This document shows positions 62,170-64,000 of a stretch of 64,000 nt of DNA, one piece after another. The notes below the pieces were generated by a model, which did no database searches, was not told the DNA's origin, and was given only the letters and a program-made list of their open reading frames with translations. Made by a program: the position numbers and the translations under genes. How positions within the stretch are numbered: the stretch's first letter is position 1; each line of letters opens with the position of its first letter. The stretch is from an uncultured Paracoccaceae bacterium (GTDB lineage: Bacteria > Pseudomonadota > Alphaproteobacteria > Rhodobacterales > Rhodobacteraceae), in the NCBI GenBank assembly GCA_947489445.1, contig CANLDN010000001.1, positions 124,001 through 188,000 of the forward strand. The letters are read 5' to 3'.

Positions 62170-63051
62170 ATGACCTATCCTGTCGATATGACCGTCAAAC
62201 CCCATGTCTCTGCCTTCTTTGATGAAGTGACAAACACCATCAGCTATATCGTCTCAGAGCCGGATGGCGATCATTGTGCGATCATCGATAGCGTGCTGGA
62301 TATCGACTATGCTGCGGGGCGTATCACATACAACAGCGCCGACGCATTGATTGCAGAGGTTGAACGGCGCGATCTGAAACTGGACTGGATCATCGAAACC
62401 CATGTCCATGCCGACCACCTGAGTGCAGCGCCTTATATTCAGAACAAACTGGGTGGCAAGGTCGGCGTCGGTAACAAGATTACCGTGGTGCAGGATACGT
62501 TTGGCAAGGTCTTTAACGCAGGCACCGAATTCCAGCGCGATGGATCACAGTTCGACGCGCTGTTTCAGGACGGCGACACATATCAGATTGGCGATATGCA
62601 AGGATTTGCGATTGCGACACCCGGGCACACACCTGCCTGTATGGTACATGTGATCGGCGATGCCTGCTTTGTTGGCGATACACTTTTCATGCCTGATGGT
62701 GGATCAGCGCGCGCCGATTTTCCCGGAGGTGACGCAGGCATGCTTTATGACAGCATCCAGAAGGTGCTTTCCTTACCGGACGATATGCGGCTTTTCATGT
62801 GCCACGATTACGGGCCAAACGGACGCGACATCAAATGGGAAACCTCCGTCGCCGAAGAAAAGGCCCACAACATCCATGTGGGCGGCGGCAAGACCCGCGA
62901 AGACTTCATCGCCTTCCGCACCGAACGCGATGCCCAATTGGACATGCCCAAACTGATCATCCCTTCGTTGCAGGTGAACATGTGTGCCGGCAAAATACCT
63001 ACGGACGAAGATGGCAACGAAATGCTCAAAGTGCCGCTGAATGTGCTGTGA
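62170..63051 (+). CDS. MBL-fold persulfide dioxygenase-like protein
   Basis: A 293-residue metallo-beta-lactamase fold. His78-x-His80-x-Asp82-His83 in IETHVHADHLSAAP is the metal site; IATPGHTPACMVHV and FVGDTLFMPDGGSARADFPGGDA supply the other ligands and the ETHE1-type GDTLF motif. Members oxidise glutathione or protein persulfide to sulfite. The next gene is a DUF442-sulfide:quinone reductase fusion, the usual partner. The promoter carries an FNR-type box. Confidence 0.9.
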   Translation: MTYPVDMTVKPHVSAFFDEVTNTISYIVSEPDGDHCAIIDSVLDIDYAAGRITYNSADALIAEVERRDLKLDWIIETHVHADHLSAAPYIQNKLGGKVGVGNKITVVQDTFGKVFNAGTEFQRDGSQFDALFQDGDTYQIGDMQGFAIATPGHTPACMVHVIGDACFVGDTLFMPDGGSARADFPGGDAGMLYDSIQKVLSLPDDMRLFMCHDYGPNGRDIKWETSVAEEKAHNIHVGGGKTREDFIAFRTERDAQLDMPKLIIPSLQVNMCAGKIPTDEDGNEMLKVPLNVL

Positions 63052-63063
63052 TCGGAGGCGCTC

Positions 63064-64000
63064 ATGGAAATCAAGAAGCTGAATACAGACCTGTCTGTTA
63101 CACCGCAGATTGCCATTGCCGATCTTCCCACAATCAAGGAACAGGGCTATCGATCCATCATCTGCAACCGTCCGGACGGGGAAGGCACTGATCAACCAAC
63201 TTACAAGGAAATTGAGGCCGCGGCTGCAAAGCTGGGCCTCGACATGGCCTACCAGCCAATCACCATGGGGAAGGTCAGCGACGAAGATGCGGCAAACTTT
63301 GGCGCGCTGCTGACGGAACTGCCCGGACCAGTGCTGGCCTACTGCCGCACTGGTACGCGGTCAGCAACGCTCTGGTCACTCACCCAAGCCAAAACACACA
63401 GTGTCGCTGATATTCTGAGCATAACCAAGGCTGCGGGATACGACATGGCGGGCGTGGTACGACGTATCGCCAATGGTGGCAAAGCTCCCACAAACACGGG
63501 CGATGCCAGCTACGATATCGTTATTGTCGGCGGCGGCGCAGCAGGAATTGCAGTCGCCGCAAGTCTCAAGTCACGCAAACCAGGGCTCAGCGTCGCAATC
63601 ATCGACCCGGCTGAAATCCACTATTACCAGCCCGGCTGGACCATGGTCGGCGGTGGTATCTTTGAAGCGAAAGACACCGTGCGCACGATGGGCAGCCTGA
63701 TTCCGAAGGGCGTACATTGGCTGAAATCGGCGGTCGCTGCGTTTGAACCAAAAGACGATGCTGTCATTCTTGATGGCTGCAGGGTGGTAAAGTACGACCG
63801 CCTGATCGTCTGTCCGGGCCTCAAGCTGGATTGGAACAAGGTCGAAGGGCTGGTCGAAACCTTGGGCAAAAACGGTGTCACCTCAAATTACCGCTATGAT
63901 CTGGCCCCTTACACGTGGGAACTCGTTCGCGGAATGCGATCCGGTCAGGCGATCTTTACTCAACCGCCGATGCCGATCAAATGCGCCGGTGCGCCGCAAA
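63064..64000 (+). CDS. DUF442 phosphatase-like / sulfide:quinone reductase-like fusion (3' end outside window)
   Basis: Open from ATG 63064 to the window end (312 residues visible). Residues 1-130 are DUF442 with a Cys-x5-Arg loop, Cys94 in AYCRTGTRSATLWSL, as in the Blh/PTP-like domain. Residues from about 145 begin an FAD-dependent reductase: YDIVIVGGGAAGIAVAASLKSR, EIHYYQPGWTMVGGG and DRLIVCPGLKLDW match the SQR/flavocytochrome c sulfide dehydrogenase family. KCAGAPQ near the end holds a conserved cysteine. It follows the PDO-like gene by 12 bp. The pair should convert sulfide to persulfide and then to sulfite. Confidence 0.9.
   Translation, partial: MEIKKLNTDLSVTPQIAIADLPTIKEQGYRSIICNRPDGEGTDQPTYKEIEAAAAKLGLDMAYQPITMGKVSDEDAANFGALLTELPGPVLAYCRTGTRSATLWSLTQAKTHSVADILSITKAAGYDMAGVVRRIANGGKAPTNTGDASYDIVIVGGGAAGIAVAASLKSRKPGLSVAIIDPAEIHYYQPGWTMVGGGIFEAKDTVRTMGSLIPKGVHWLKSAVAAFEPKDDAVILDGCRVVKYDRLIVCPGLKLDWNKVEGLVETLGKNGVTSNYRYDLAPYTWELVRGMRSGQAIFTQPPMPIKCAGAPQ

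Noticed and set aside
1..64000. tRNA, rRNA, CRISPR arrays, insertion sequences, integrases, phage genes
   Set aside because: Looked for clover-leaf CCA/GTTC-type segments, regularly spaced repeats and transposase motifs; none was convincing.

Overview
The window looks like chromosome from a marine alphaproteobacterium of the order Rhodobacterales (Roseobacter group). The G+C content is high and most operons are joined by ATGA- or GTGA-type stop/start overlaps. The order alr - pqiA-like - radA - cvpA - purF and the neighbourhood surE-pcm-LysM/M23 facing tatABC-DUF815 are, to my knowledge, typical of that order. The assignment rests on gene order and protein style, not on a database search.

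Layout. 0-6 kb: housekeeping genes (alr 3' end, radA, cvpA, purF, an ArsC-like reductase, a PilP-like small protein, an SDR). 6.3-7.3 kb: a divergent TetR/membrane-protein pair around a perfect palindrome. 7.4-12.4 kb: surE-pcm-LysM/M23 lipoprotein converging on tatABC-DUF815. 12.6-17 kb: a WYL-type regulator, a frameshifted sulfotransferase-like gene, and a dusA-tauE-2OG-oxygenase operon. 17.3-28.1 kb: a complete NAD-linked group 3d [NiFe]-hydrogenase operon, hoxFUYHW-hypABCDEF. 28.1-37.2 kb: a MacAB-like exporter, a four-gene cluster of small envelope or unknown proteins, and a LolD/FtsX/HlyD exporter. 37.3-44.2 kb: an unusual operon with an AMP-forming acyl-CoA synthetase, an E1 alpha-beta fusion, a lipoyl E2, an acyl carrier protein and an orphan MalK-type ATPase. 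44.2-48.7 kb: CPBP protease, CaCA exchanger, site-2 protease with CBS domains, and a CPA2 antiporter. 48.9-52.6 kb: an Mla-type lipid ABC system. 52.6-56.9 kb: DUF2267, an unknown protein, PfkB and PpsA. 57.1-62.1 kb: a BMP/nucleoside-type ABC importer. 62.1-64 kb: a persulfide-dioxygenase-like MBL protein and a DUF442-sulfide:quinone reductase fusion cut by the window end.

The main observation is regulatory. Eleven 14-bp FNR/FnrL-type boxes (TTGAT-N4-ATCAA with at most one mismatch) lie at 17255, 31338, 32877, 37823, 45038, 46213, 48798, 48823, 53094, 57078 and 62074. None was found in the first 17 kb. From 31 kb onward nearly every transcription unit starts at such a box, usually one box shared by two divergent genes. 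The distance from box centre to start codon is 58-101 bp for most genes and exactly 41.5 bp for three, which would put the predicted class II transcription start on the start codon. I infer an oxygen-limitation island that links H2 oxidation/NAD reduction, sulfide/persulfide oxidation, nucleoside uptake, glycolytic and gluconeogenic enzymes, an orphan 2-oxoacid dehydrogenase/ACP pathway, and envelope or ion homeostasis. No Fnr regulator gene is present in the window.

No tRNA, rRNA, CRISPR array, insertion sequence, integrase or attachment site was seen.
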